64,000 nt of DNA from a virus, in the IMG/VR virus record IMGVR_UViG_3300043399_000524, positions 1 through 64,000 of that record, one strand, 5' to 3'. This document shows, piece after piece, positions 1 to 8,910 of this stretch. The notes below the pieces were generated by a model that had not been told where the DNA came from, ran no database searches, and worked only from the letters and a program-made list of their open reading frames with translations. Made by a program: the position numbers and the translations under genes. Numbering within the stretch: the stretch's first letter is position 1; every line of letters begins with the position of its first letter.

Positions 1-2
1 AA

Positions 3-92
3 GCCGTCAAAAAACAGCAAACAGACATTGATTTATTAAAAAGAACGATAAATACAGTAAGCCGAGTTCAAGGAGACGATGATGGCAATTAA
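3..92 (+). CDS. C-terminal end of an upstream phage protein (partial)
   Basis: An open frame enters from the left edge and runs for 29 codons to a TAA at 90-92, overlapping the start of the tail-fibre gene. The visible residues have hydrophobic positions spaced as in a coiled coil (QQTDIDLLKRTINTV) and an acidic end. Phage structural genes often end this way, but the piece is too short to name. That this is the used frame is inferred from the coiled-coil pattern and the short overlap with the next gene. Confidence 0.45.
   Translation, partial: AVKKQQTDIDLLKRTINTVSRVQGDDDGN
47..54 (+). promoter_or_regulatory. Late promoter box upstream of the tail fibre
   Basis: GATAAATA matches the T4 late-promoter box (TATAAATA, read by gp55-type sigma factors). 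It lies 27 bases before the tail-fibre ATG at 82, leaving room for a short leader with an AGGAG ribosome-binding site at 71-75. Confidence 0.55.
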
Positions 93-3000
93 AATAGGTG
101 GTAATACAGTTGTTACAGACAACTGCAACTTACAAAACATAAAAAACCACAATACAAATAGTACGAATTTCTTTGCCGGCGTATGTGCTGGACAAAATAA
201 CAATGCGTCAGGTATAAACAATGTAATGATAGGATCCTGTGCTGGCCAAGCTAACACTAGTGGAAATAACAATACATTTATAGGATTACAAGCAGGTCAG
301 TGTAACACCACCGGCTCACACAACTTCTTTGCTGGCCAGTGTGCTGGTTTTAGTCTTACCACGGCTTGTTTTAATATTTTTATAGGAAGAAGAGCCGGGA
401 TATGTAATACAGGGTTTTCTAATATTTTTCTGGGCGACCGCGCCGGCGAAGCAAATACAAATGCTGGACAAAATAACTTTATTGGTGCTTATGCTGGTAA
501 TTGTAATACTACTGGTACAGTAAATAATTTCTTTGGTAATTATGCTGGACAAAGTAACACCACTGGCTCAAACAATAATTTCTTTGGTTTCCTTGCAGGT
601 CCTGCAAACACTACGGGCAACCACAACAACTTCTTTGGTGAGTATGCCGGTCGTAACAACACAACTGGCAGCTGTAATGTTATGATAGGAAGTAGAACTG
701 GGCGTTACTCTGTATCTGGTGCATTTAATGTATTAATCGGAAGATTAGCAGGTAGCCTAACGAACGGGTGCAATAATATTATGGTGGGAACATATGCCGG
801 ACGCTGTTCTTCATCTGGAAGCAACAACACCTTCATTGGTCAGTGTGCTGGTTTCTGCAACACCACCGGCTCTAACAATTTCTTTGCTGGTCGTTGTGCT
901 GGTTATTGTAACACCACTGGCTCTAACAACACCTTTATTGGTTGCAATGCTGGCTTCTCAAATACCACAAGTTGTGATAATGTATTCATAGGTAATAGCG
1001 CAGGCGCCGGCAGAGTAAACAGATATAACGTATTCATCGGATCACTTGCCGGAGCTTGTGCCACTGGTGGGCTTATAGAATGTAATATCTTTATAGGAAG
1101 ATATTCTGGTTATTGCGCTATTGGTGGTTATGAAAACTTCTTTGCAGGTGGACTTACAGGTTATAGAAACGGTGGTAGTTCTAATACATTCATTGGTTGG
1201 ACAGCTGGTACAAACAATACGACTGGTTCCTACAACACATTCATTGGTCAGTCTGGTGGATATTGTAACTCAACAGGTAGCTCTAATACTTTCATAGGTG
1301 CGAGAGCAGGATTCTTTAACTCCACCGGCAGCCACAATAACTTCTTTGGTTTTAGAGGTGGCTACTGTAACACCACCGGCTCTAACAACTTCTTTGCTGG
1401 GCAATGTGCCGGTTACTGTAACACCACCGGCTCTAACAACACCTTTATTGGTAATAACGCAGGTTTAAACAATTCTAATTCTTCTAATAACGTGTTTATT
1501 GGAGAAAATGCAGGTCGATGCACAATTGGTTTTAGCGGTAGAGGACATAATAACTATATTGGTCAAAATGCCGGATGCAGAAATACATTCGGTCGCTATA
1601 ATAACTTCTTTGGTTGCTCGGCCGGCCGTTCAAATACTGAAGGTAGAAATAATAACTTTTTTGGCGAGTATGCCGGAGCTTGCAACACTACCGGTGGCTT
1701 CAACAACTTCTTAGGTCCATTTTCTGGATATTCAGGTACTACTAGTTTTAATAATAATTTTATGGGTGATAGTAGTGGTTATTACAACACTACTGGTAGT
1801 TATAATAACTTTTTTGGTTTACGAGCTGGATTCAGAAATACTACTGGCTGTCACAATAATTTCCTAGGATGTAGCGCCGGTTACTGTAACACCACTGGCT
1901 CACACAACTTCTTTGCTGGATTGTGTGCTGGTTATCGTAACACTGATGGCATCAATAATACCTTTATTGGGTGCAATGCTGGATGTGCAGTGGTCTCTGG
2001 TGTAAACAACTTAATTATCGGTAGCTATGCAGGTACTGCTGGCTTACAAAACATGATTCACTTACGAGCAGGTACTAACTGCTTGCAGGTCTGTGGTGCC
2101 GGCGTACTAACAGTCAATGGTGCTGCTGTTGGTGGTTCAAGTGCGTTTAATATCTGCAACTCAACAAATATTGTAAGCTGTATAGGTGGCACAGGTGGTA
2201 CTGGTACACATAACTTCTTTGCCGGTCAGTGTGCAGGTTTATGCAACACCACTGGCTCTAACAACTTCTTTGCTGGCCTCAATGCTGGCCAATCAAACTC
2301 AATCGGTTCACATAATTTCTTTGCTGGATTCTGTGCTGGGCGCGCCAACACTACCGGCTGTTACAACACCTTTATTGGCAAACTAGCTGGCTACAATAAT
2401 ACCAACGGTGGTCGAAATTTATTTGCTGGACTATGCGCCGGCTCTTATAATGTTACGGGTGTTGATAACATTGTTATTGGTTTAGGTGGTATGTCTTGCT
2501 CAATAACAGGTTATAACTATTATACGAATGCCGGCGGCGGAGGCTATATACCAGGAGCTTATGATTCTTTCCAAACTTGGACAGGTACTACCTTAGGGTG
2601 TACGATTAGTTTATTTACATTTTATCAAGGTGGTTATATAACCAAGGTACAATTAACCAGTCTTACACAGTTAGAAGGATATGGTGAATACGCCTGGGGT
2701 TTATGTGGGTACACTATATCTTCCGCTTCCGGTAATGCTTATTCAGAACCAATATACGGACTCAGTGGTAGTTCAGGATCTAATAATATTATATTAGGAA
2801 ATTCCGCAGGTAAATATAATGTAGCGAACAACAATTTCTTCGCTGGTTGCTGTGCTGGTTATTGTAATGTTTCAGGTTGTAACAATACTTTTATTGGTAG
2901 CGGTAGTGGCCGATCAAACGTTTCTGGTAATAGTAATGTCTATATCGGCTTTAATGCTGGAACAAACCGCATATGTGGTAGCCATAACACTTTCATTGGA

Positions 3001-4716
3001 GAGTGTGCCGGTGGAAATTTTAATTCAAGTCAAACTAATTGCAATAATACTTTTATAGGTTTGCGGGCTGGTTATTATGCTCGAGGTTCTAGTAATACTT
3101 TGATAGGTAATGAAGCTGGATGTAATGTCTTAGGTGACAACAACATTTATATAGGTTTTAATGCCGGTAAATGTGCCGGTACAAGTAGTAACAACAACTT
3201 TTTTGGTTTTTGCACCGGCTTTAGACAATCTGGCGGCGGCGGCAATAATTTCTTTGGTTGCTGTGCTGGTGTATGTAGTACCAGTAGCAGTAACAACAAC
3301 TTCTTTAGTCAATCTGCCGGCCGTGAGACTACCACCGGTAGTAACAACAACTTTTTTGGTTCTTGCGCAGGTCTTACCAATACTACCGGATGTAACAACA
3401 ACTTTTTTGGTTGTAATGCTGGTTTTTCTAACACTACTGGTAACTTCAACACCTTTATTGGAAATTATGCTGGTAGAGCTAACACTAGCGGTGCCAACAA
3501 CACCTTTATTGGCGACTGTGCTGGTAGGTGCAACACTACTGGTTGTTACAACTTCTTTGTTGGGCAGTGTGCTGGTTGGAGAACATCTACAGGTTGTCAC
3601 AACATTTTTATTGGTCGTAGCACTGGCCGCTGTAACACCACTGGAGCTAACAACACTTTCTTTGGTGGTTATGCTGGCTGGCAGAATACCACTGGCAGCA
3701 ATAACTTCTTTGTCGGGTGCGCGACCGGCGGCTCGAACACCACCGGCTCATACAACTTCTTTGCTGGTCAGTGTGCTGGTTTTTCTAACACTACTGGTAA
3801 CTTCAATACCTTTATTGGTAACCAAGCAGGTTATTCAAACACAATTGGCACCGGCAACTTCTTTGCTGGTCGATGTGCCGGTTATAGTAACACTGCAAGT
3901 CACAATATTTTCATGGGTATTCTAGCTGGTTGGCGCAACACAACTGGAACTCTTAACGTTTTCATAGGTCGATATGCTGGTTGCTGCAATACAGGAGGAC
4001 AAGGCAACATCTTTATCGGACAATACACCGGCCGTGTTAATACAACTGGAAACCAAAACAACTTCTTAGGTCGTCAAGCTGGTTGCGCCAACACAACCGG
4101 GTGCGCCAACAACATTTTTGGGTGGAGTGCTGGTAGCAGCAACACTATTGGTAACAGCAACAACTTCTTTGGTCAAAGTGCCGGCTTATGCAACACTAGT
4201 GGTAGCTGTAACACGTTTATTGGCCACTATGCCGGATGCTGCAACACCACCGGTTTAAATAACTTATTCTTTGGTTGTTGTTCGGGTGTAGGTACGATTG
4301 GACTTGCCAATATCACTACAGAATCTAACCGTATCATTATGGGTAACAATGCTCATACATGTGCCCAAATACAAATTGCATGGACAACTGTTTCCGATAT
4401 TCGTGACAAGTGTATTTTTGGACGAGTACCACATGGTAAGGGATTCTTGCAAGGTCTTGAAACAATTGAATACGCATTTAAAGACCGCGAAACAGGTTGC
4501 ATCACAGATCCAGAAGGCAAGCGTAGATATGGATTCAGTGCTCAAAATATTCTAGTTGCTGAAGGTGATAAACCAGTTATTGTATCTACTGAAAACCCAG
4601 AAAAATTACAATTAACTGCGGAATACATTATCCCTGTATTAGTCAATGCAGTTAACGAGTTGTCTGCTGAGGTCGATGATTTGAGAGCAAGAATTATTGC
4701 GCTAGAAGCAAAATAA
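82..4716 (+). CDS. Giant repeat tail fibre with S74 chaperone domain
   Basis: A 1544-residue fibre built almost entirely of a degenerate 17-18 residue repeat of the type NNTFIGxxAGxxNTTG, from about residue 20 to 1400. Two stretches break the pattern: about residues 655-705, and an inserted domain at about 805-900. The C-terminal ~110 residues look like a peptidase S74 intramolecular chaperone: TVSDIRDK near residue 1436 offers the Ser and Lys five apart expected of the self-cleaving dyad, and a helical end follows (NELSAEVDDLRARI). Known S74 domains trimerise the fibre and cut themselves off. The repeats are unusually rich in Cys, Asn and Gly. ATG 82 is preferred over ATG 79 because AGGAG is then six bases upstream. 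Probable role: host-receptor binding. Confidence 0.88.
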   Translation: MAIKIGGNTVVTDNCNLQNIKNHNTNSTNFFAGVCAGQNNNASGINNVMIGSCAGQANTSGNNNTFIGLQAGQCNTTGSHNFFAGQCAGFSLTTACFNIFIGRRAGICNTGFSNIFLGDRAGEANTNAGQNNFIGAYAGNCNTTGTVNNFFGNYAGQSNTTGSNNNFFGFLAGPANTTGNHNNFFGEYAGRNNTTGSCNVMIGSRTGRYSVSGAFNVLIGRLAGSLTNGCNNIMVGTYAGRCSSSGSNNTFIGQCAGFCNTTGSNNFFAGRCAGYCNTTGSNNTFIGCNAGFSNTTSCDNVFIGNSAGAGRVNRYNVFIGSLAGACATGGLIECNIFIGRYSGYCAIGGYENFFAGGLTGYRNGGSSNTFIGWTAGTNNTTGSYNTFIGQSGGYCNSTGSSNTFIGARAGFFNSTGSHNNFFGFRGGYCNTTGSNNFFAGQCAGYCNTTGSNNTFIGNNAGLNNSNSSNNVFIGENAGRCTIGFSGRGHNNYIGQNAGCRNTFGRYNNFFGCSAGRSNTEGRNNNFFGEYAGACNTTGGFNNFLGPFSGYSGTTSFNNNFMGDSSGYYNTTGSYNNFFGLRAGFRNTTGCHNNFLGCSAGYCNTTGSHNFFAGLCAGYRNTDGINNTFIGCNAGCAVVSGVNNLIIGSYAGTAGLQNMIHLRAGTNCLQVCGAGVLTVNGAAVGGSSAFNICNSTNIVSCIGGTGGTGTHNFFAGQCAGLCNTTGSNNFFAGLNAGQSNSIGSHNFFAGFCAGRANTTGCYNTFIGKLAGYNNTNGGRNLFAGLCAGSYNVTGVDNIVIGLGGMSCSITGYNYYTNAGGGGYIPGAYDSFQTWTGTTLGCTISLFTFYQGGYITKVQLTSLTQLEGYGEYAWGLCGYTISSASGNAYSEPIYGLSGSSGSNNIILGNSAGKYNVANNNFFAGCCAGYCNVSGCNNTFIGSGSGRSNVSGNSNVYIGFNAGTNRICGSHNTFIGECAGGNFNSSQTNCNNTFIGLRAGYYARGSSNTLIGNEAGCNVLGDNNIYIGFNAGKCAGTSSNNNFFGFCTGFRQSGGGGNNFFGCCAGVCSTSSSNNNFFSQSAGRETTTGSNNNFFGSCAGLTNTTGCNNNFFGCNAGFSNTTGNFNTFIGNYAGRANTSGANNTFIGDCAGRCNTTGCYNFFVGQCAGWRTSTGCHNIFIGRSTGRCNTTGANNTFFGGYAGWQNTTGSNNFFVGCATGGSNTTGSYNFFAGQCAGFSNTTGNFNTFIGNQAGYSNTIGTGNFFAGRCAGYSNTASHNIFMGILAGWRNTTGTLNVFIGRYAGCCNTGGQGNIFIGQYTGRVNTTGNQNNFLGRQAGCANTTGCANNIFGWSAGSSNTIGNSNNFFGQSAGLCNTSGSCNTFIGHYAGCCNTTGLNNLFFGCCSGVGTIGLANITTESNRIIMGNNAHTCAQIQIAWTTVSDIRDKCIFGRVPHGKGFLQGLETIEYAFKDRETGCITDPEGKRRYGFSAQNILVAEGDKPVIVSTENPEKLQLTAEYIIPVLVNAVNELSAEVDDLRARIIALEAK
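130..4260 (+). repeat. Tandem coding repeats of the tail fibre
   Basis: About 70 imperfect units of roughly 51-54 bases. Several blocks are nearly identical at DNA level, for example the stretches around 1370-1440, 860-935, 1885-1925 and 2235-2275, each containing AACACCACCGGCTC or AACACCACTGGCTC. Such blocks could recombine and change fibre length. Sequence between the conserved cores varies, so this is a protein-coding repeat array and not a CRISPR array. Confidence 0.85.
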
Positions 4717-4734
4717 TATTATTTGGCTTCGACA

Positions 4735-4767
4735 AAGGACTGATATATAATGTATCAGTCCTTTTTT
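4735..4767 (+). terminator. Rho-independent terminator after the tail fibre
   Basis: AAGGACTGATA (4735-4745) pairs with TATCAGTCCTT (4753-4763) and a run of Ts follows. The loop contains TATAAT (4746-4751), with TTGGCT 17 bases upstream (4723-4728), so a sigma70-like promoter may overlap the hairpin and serve the next gene, whose ATG is at 4773. Confidence 0.8.
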
Positions 4768-4772
4768 ACTTT

Positions 4773-5417
4773 ATGAAGAAAATATTAATAGCTACACCCT
4801 GCCTTGACCAAAAAGTCGATGCCTATTTTGTACATAGTCTTTGCGAATCCATCAAATTAGGTTTAAAACACGATTTAGATATTCGGTGTGTTTTCTTAGC
4901 GAACGAAAGCATATTACCAATGGCTAGAAATGAATTATTTGCATTAGCGTATAAAGAAAATTACGACACAATGGTTTTTATTGACGATGATGAATATTGG
5001 GACGAACAAATACTTATCAATATAATTCAATCAGCAAAAGACGTAATCAGTGTTCCTGTTGTTAATAAAGGAGACAAAGAAATCACATTTAATGTTTGGT
5101 TGAAAAAAGATTTTGAAAAAGATGAAACAGATGGGTATATCAAAATAGATAAATGTGGTACTGGATTTCTAAAATTATCCAGAAAAGTTATAGTAGATTT
5201 ATGGGATTCGAACACAGAATTAACTTTCAGAAATAGAAAACTTAAAAATATTTGTGAATATACATATAAAAATGGAGATTTTGTGGGTGAAGATATTACA
5301 CTTACATACAAATTAAAAAATTTAGGTTACGATATATGGTTAAATCCCAATCACACAGTATCACACATTGGTAATAAAATGTACAAGGGCGATTTTAAGG
5401 TGCAAAACAAACTATGA
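4773..5417 (+). CDS. Glycosyltransferase, GT-A/family 2 type
   Basis: A 214-residue GT-A type glycosyltransferase. The N-terminus has the beta strand and PCLD loop expected for nucleotide-sugar binding. The acidic metal-binding motif is DDDE at residues 71-74, after the hydrophobic strand MVFI. FVGEDITL near residue 170 resembles the acceptor-side ED motif. It overlaps the next glycosyltransferase by four bases (ATGA), so the two are probably co-translated. It opens a sugar-modification module and may decorate virion proteins or a host glycan; the target cannot be read from the sequence. No clear Shine-Dalgarno precedes the ATG. Confidence 0.75.
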   Translation: MKKILIATPCLDQKVDAYFVHSLCESIKLGLKHDLDIRCVFLANESILPMARNELFALAYKENYDTMVFIDDDEYWDEQILINIIQSAKDVISVPVVNKGDKEITFNVWLKKDFEKDETDGYIKIDKCGTGFLKLSRKVIVDLWDSNTELTFRNRKLKNICEYTYKNGDFVGEDITLTYKLKNLGYDIWLNPNHTVSHIGNKMYKGDFKVQNKL

Positions 5418-6709
5418 TAGATGTTGTTATTCCAACAATGTGGTTTGTTTCTGGTTTCATTAAAACCTTAGAATCTTATGTAAACCATGATAAAATAAAC
5501 AAGGTTATTGTTGTTGACAATAATAAGTCCAATAGGCCTAATACAGAAATTTTAAAGCACAAAAAAATAGAATTAGTAAGCTATGGACGAAACATATATG
5601 TAAATCCAGCTTGGAATGAAGGATATTATCGTTCAAAATCAAAGATATTAGCAATCATTAATGATGATATAACTGTGTCAAACGAAGTGTTTAATATGGT
5701 CTATGACTTTGATTTTAAAGAAGGAGATTTAATTGGAGTTGATTTAAGAGGTCGTCAAGATAATTATAAAATTGATGATTTTATAGATACCAAAGAAGAA
5801 ATACTCAAATTAAATTATATAGATACACAACCCATTGGAGGTCAAGCCTGGGCGTTTGGTATTTGTATGTTTATGCTTAAAGATTCGTATAGTCTTATAC
5901 CAGATTTGTATCAAGTATGGTATGGTGATGACTATCTAGCACAAAGGGCAAAGAATGTTTACGCTATTAATTCTAATAAAATAAAAGGAAAAATTTCCGA
6001 AACTCTAACAAAATTTAAAGACCCGGATAGTGATATTAACAAAAGAATAGAACTTGATTCTAAAAATTTAGTAAAGTTTAATCATTTTAAAAATGGTGCA
6101 AAGTGGGACATACCCCATAACATGATTAATATGTATACAAATCACAGAAAAGCACTAGCAGAAGTAAAAGAAAAAGACATTTTTGAAATTGAATATAAAA
6201 AAGCCAAAGAAACATTTAGTGACATATACGAAAATGTACATATACTATATGACTTAGCCAAAAAATGTAAAACAGTAGTTGAAATGGGCGTCAGAACTGG
6301 AGTCAGCACTAGAGCATTTTTAAATACTGATGTTTCATTATTGTCATTCGATATTGAGTTAGACAATAATGTCAAAAAATTATTTGACTTAGCCAAACAA
6401 AAAGGTAAGAATGTACAGTATATTCAAGCTAATGTTTTGAATATAGAAATCGAAGAAACAGACTTATTGTTTATTGACACCTTGCACACTTATGACCAAT
6501 TAAGGCAAGAATTAAAATTGCATGGAAATCAAGCCCAAAAATACATAGCATTCCATGATACTCATACATTTGGGTTGAGAGGTGAAGTTGGTAATGACCA
6601 AAAAGGATTATTAACTGCGGTAATAGAATTTTTGATAGATAATCCTCATTGGAAATTCAAAATACATAAAACAAACAACAATGGTTTTACAGTGCTAGAA
6701 CGAACATAA
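5414..6709 (+). CDS. Glycosyltransferase-methyltransferase fusion
   Basis: A 431-residue two-domain protein. The N-terminal half is a GT-A/family 2 glycosyltransferase (VVIPT near residue 4, VVDNN at 33-37, NDD at 83-85, YGDDY near 170). From about residue 260 a class I methyltransferase follows, resembling the methyltransferase-24 group: EMGVRTGVST at 290-299 is the SAM-binding loop, SFDIE follows at 311-315, and DTLHTY (355-360) and HDTH (381-384) sit where this group has its metal or substrate residues. It would transfer a sugar and methylate the product or its carrier. It starts inside the stop of the previous glycosyltransferase. Confidence 0.75.
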   Translation: MIDVVIPTMWFVSGFIKTLESYVNHDKINKVIVVDNNKSNRPNTEILKHKKIELVSYGRNIYVNPAWNEGYYRSKSKILAIINDDITVSNEVFNMVYDFDFKEGDLIGVDLRGRQDNYKIDDFIDTKEEILKLNYIDTQPIGGQAWAFGICMFMLKDSYSLIPDLYQVWYGDDYLAQRAKNVYAINSNKIKGKISETLTKFKDPDSDINKRIELDSKNLVKFNHFKNGAKWDIPHNMINMYTNHRKALAEVKEKDIFEIEYKKAKETFSDIYENVHILYDLAKKCKTVVEMGVRTGVSTRAFLNTDVSLLSFDIELDNNVKKLFDLAKQKGKNVQYIQANVLNIEIEETDLLFIDTLHTYDQLRQELKLHGNQAQKYIAFHDTHTFGLRGEVGNDQKGLLTAVIEFLIDNPHWKFKIHKTNNNGFTVLERT

Positions 6710-6712
6710 ATA
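6705..6712 (+). promoter_or_regulatory. Late promoter box
   Basis: CATAAATA lies 22 bases before the ATG at 6735. AAGAGG at 6726-6731 serves as the ribosome-binding site. Confidence 0.4.
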
Positions 6713-6734
6713 TATTGCTAAAAGAAAGAGGATT

Positions 6735-7634
6735 ATGAAATATAGTATTTTTCATGTACAAGGTGGAATAGGAAAACATGTAGCTGCTACAGCAGTTGCA
6801 CAAGTAATTAAAAACAACAATCCAGATAGAAAATTAATCGTAGCGTGCGCTTATCCGGAAATTTTCAACAACTTAGATTTTGTAGACCGTGTTTATCAAT
6901 TGGGTAATACCAGTTATTTTTATCAAAATTACATACATGAACAAGATTCAATAATCTTTCACCACGAACCTTATTATACAACCGATCACATACACAAAAA
7001 ACTACCGTTGATACAAAACTGGTGTAAATTATATAACTTAGAATATAAAGGTGAGTTACCAGTAATCAAATTCAACAAACTACAATACGACATATCTAAG
7101 AGATTTTGGGTCAAAGGAAGTAAGCCCATCATGGTATTACACACTAATGGTGGTATGATGACCACAAATGCAAAACCTTATGCATGGACTAGAGATATGC
7201 CTGAAAATGTTGGCCAAGCTCTAGTAGATCATTATAAAAAAGATTATACAATTTATCAAGTTACCAAATTAAATTCCCCTAAACTTAAAGGTGCAAATCA
7301 CGTTTTTGCAACACAACAACAAGCACTCTCAACTATGGAAGTATTCAGTGTGTTATTGCATAGTGAAAAAAGAATATTGATTGATAGTTGCTTACAGCAT
7401 GCCTCAGTAGCAATGAAGCGCCCTGCCACAGTATTATGGAATGGTACTAGTCCTAAGGTGTTTGGATATGATATGCATACCAACATAACTACAAAGATAC
7501 CATATGAATTTAAATTGCCAGGAAGTTATTTGTTTGATTTTGATTTCAATGGTAATGAAATCGAATATCCATTTACCGAAGAACAAGAGTTATTCAACGT
7601 AGATGAAATTATCAAGGCAGTAGACGCACAATAA
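6735..7634 (+). CDS. GT-B glycosyltransferase, family 9-like
   Basis: A 299-residue protein with the layout of heptosyltransferase-like (family 9) GT-B enzymes. The N-terminal GGIGKH loop at 10-15 is the usual acceptor-side motif. A second Rossmann half begins near residue 125 (PIMVLHTNGG). DSCLQHASVAM near 220 resembles the sugar-nucleotide-binding stretch (D-S-x-x-x-H) of family 9. It sits in the same run as two GT-A enzymes and a sulfotransferase. The start has AAGAGG upstream. The donor sugar is unknown; heptose would fit the nucleotidyltransferase at 8911 but is not shown. Confidence 0.65.
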   Translation: MKYSIFHVQGGIGKHVAATAVAQVIKNNNPDRKLIVACAYPEIFNNLDFVDRVYQLGNTSYFYQNYIHEQDSIIFHHEPYYTTDHIHKKLPLIQNWCKLYNLEYKGELPVIKFNKLQYDISKRFWVKGSKPIMVLHTNGGMMTTNAKPYAWTRDMPENVGQALVDHYKKDYTIYQVTKLNSPKLKGANHVFATQQQALSTMEVFSVLLHSEKRILIDSCLQHASVAMKRPATVLWNGTSPKVFGYDMHTNITTKIPYEFKLPGSYLFDFDFNGNEIEYPFTEEQELFNVDEIIKAVDAQ

Positions 7635-7643
7635 GGAACTAAA

Positions 7644-8585
7644 ATGACGACACTAAAGAAAAAATATTATTTCATGGCAGGACTTCCTAGAAGTGGAAGT
7701 ACAATGTTATCCGCAATACTTAATCAGAACCCTAGATTTTATTGTGGTCCTAGTTCTCCGGTTGTACCAACGATGTTAACAATAGAAAATTCATTGATGC
7801 AAGACGAATTGTTTTTGGCATACCCAAAGATGGATTTTGGTAAGAATTTGATTGCATCAGTGTTGGATCAATATTATGCTGATATTGACAAACCGGTAAT
7901 CTTTGAAAAGAACCGTAGTTGGGTAAATCGAATGAATTACATTCAAGGATATTTTGATATTCAAACACCAAAAGTTTTATTTCCGGTACGGGACGTGGCT
8001 GAAATTTTAACATCATTTATTTCAATGATTCGTAGAAACCCTCACATTGTTAATGACAGATTAAATTTTATAGACCAAAGTTTAGTTCAAGGAGGTATTC
8101 CATTGAATGATGAAAACCGTTGCAAGGCCATTGCTGGGCCTGGCATTTTAGGACAATCATTTGATGGATTAAAAAAGGCATTATCAGAAGGGTATCGTGC
8201 TAATATTCACTTTATTGAGTATAAAGATTTGGTAAACAATCCAAGAGAAACAATGAAGAAAATATATGAATTCTTGAATGAACCTGAATATCACCATGAT
8301 TTCAAAAATTTAAAGAATGTGCATCAGGAAGACGATGCTAGAATTTACGGATTTACTGATATGCACGAAGTTCGCCCTGAAGTCAAATCAGTTTCTTTAA
8401 ATCCGGAAGATGTATTACCTGCTTCAATATTAGAGGGTGTAAGGGGTGCAGAATTTTGGAGAGAAATTGATGATGTTCCGTTAACCGATGAAACTGTTAA
8501 CGCTGTCGTACCAGAGAAAAAACCCCAAAGTTTCTTCGGGGAAATAGTAGATCCTGCGGATAATGAAGGATCAACCTTTATATAA
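7644..8585 (+). CDS. Sulfotransferase (PAPS-dependent)
   Basis: A 313-residue sulfotransferase. LPRSGST at 14-20 is the 5'-phosphosulfate-binding loop. VRDVAEILTSF (115-125) carries the Arg and Ser of the 3'-phosphate-binding motif. These enzymes move sulfate from PAPS to a hydroxyl, often on a glycan. The neighbours are glycosyltransferases upstream and an APS-kinase-like protein downstream at 9918, so the phage may make its own donor. Ribosome-binding site AAGGA, ten bases before the ATG. Confidence 0.82.
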   Translation: MTTLKKKYYFMAGLPRSGSTMLSAILNQNPRFYCGPSSPVVPTMLTIENSLMQDELFLAYPKMDFGKNLIASVLDQYYADIDKPVIFEKNRSWVNRMNYIQGYFDIQTPKVLFPVRDVAEILTSFISMIRRNPHIVNDRLNFIDQSLVQGGIPLNDENRCKAIAGPGILGQSFDGLKKALSEGYRANIHFIEYKDLVNNPRETMKKIYEFLNEPEYHHDFKNLKNVHQEDDARIYGFTDMHEVRPEVKSVSLNPEDVLPASILEGVRGAEFWREIDDVPLTDETVNAVVPEKKPQSFFGEIVDPADNEGSTFI

Positions 8586-8590
8586 ATTGG

Positions 8591-8598
8591 GATAAATA
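8591..8598 (+). promoter_or_regulatory. Late promoter box
   Basis: GATAAATA lies 20 bases before the ATG at 8619, with AGGAG between them. Confidence 0.5.
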
Positions 8599-8618
8599 TT
8601 AGATAATAGGAGATTAAT

Positions 8619-8891
8619 ATGGAAAAAGAACCACGCACACTAGAACAAATTCAAGGTACAATTCGTGCTGCACGTGACAGTGTTTGGGTCGTAACTGACG
8701 AAATTCAAAAACTAGCTGACGGTCAACCCGCAAATAAAGAACGCAAGGATAACATCGAGCGCAATGTTGCACACCTTAAGTTAGTTGTCGCAGATCAGGA
8801 AATCATCGATTCTAAAGAAGATATTTCTGACCTACAAGCTGCAATCGCAACCGGAGAAGCAAAACTAGCAGAAAATATTTGGTCAGAGTAA
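8619..8891 (+). CDS. Small helical phage protein of unknown function
   Basis: A 90-residue acidic, almost entirely helical protein with coiled-coil-like spacing, no signal peptide and no membrane segment. It has its own late promoter box and a good ribosome-binding site (AGGAG), which points to strong late expression and perhaps a virion role. The family is not recognised. Confidence 0.7.
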   Translation: MEKEPRTLEQIQGTIRAARDSVWVVTDEIQKLADGQPANKERKDNIERNVAHLKLVVADQEIIDSKEDISDLQAAIATGEAKLAENIWSE

Positions 8892-8910
8892 TATTTGACT
8901 AAATTTATTG

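Noticed and set aside
3130-3600. Long minus-strand frame inside the tail-fibre gene
   Set aside because: It mirrors the repeat structure of the + strand gene, has no ribosome-binding site, and its product is low-complexity Thr/Val/Ser sequence. It is a shadow of the real gene.
130-4260. Tail-fibre repeats as a CRISPR array or variable-region retroelement target
   Set aside because: The repeats are in one long reading frame with coding-type variation, there are no equal unique spacers, and no reverse transcriptase or template repeat was seen in the window.
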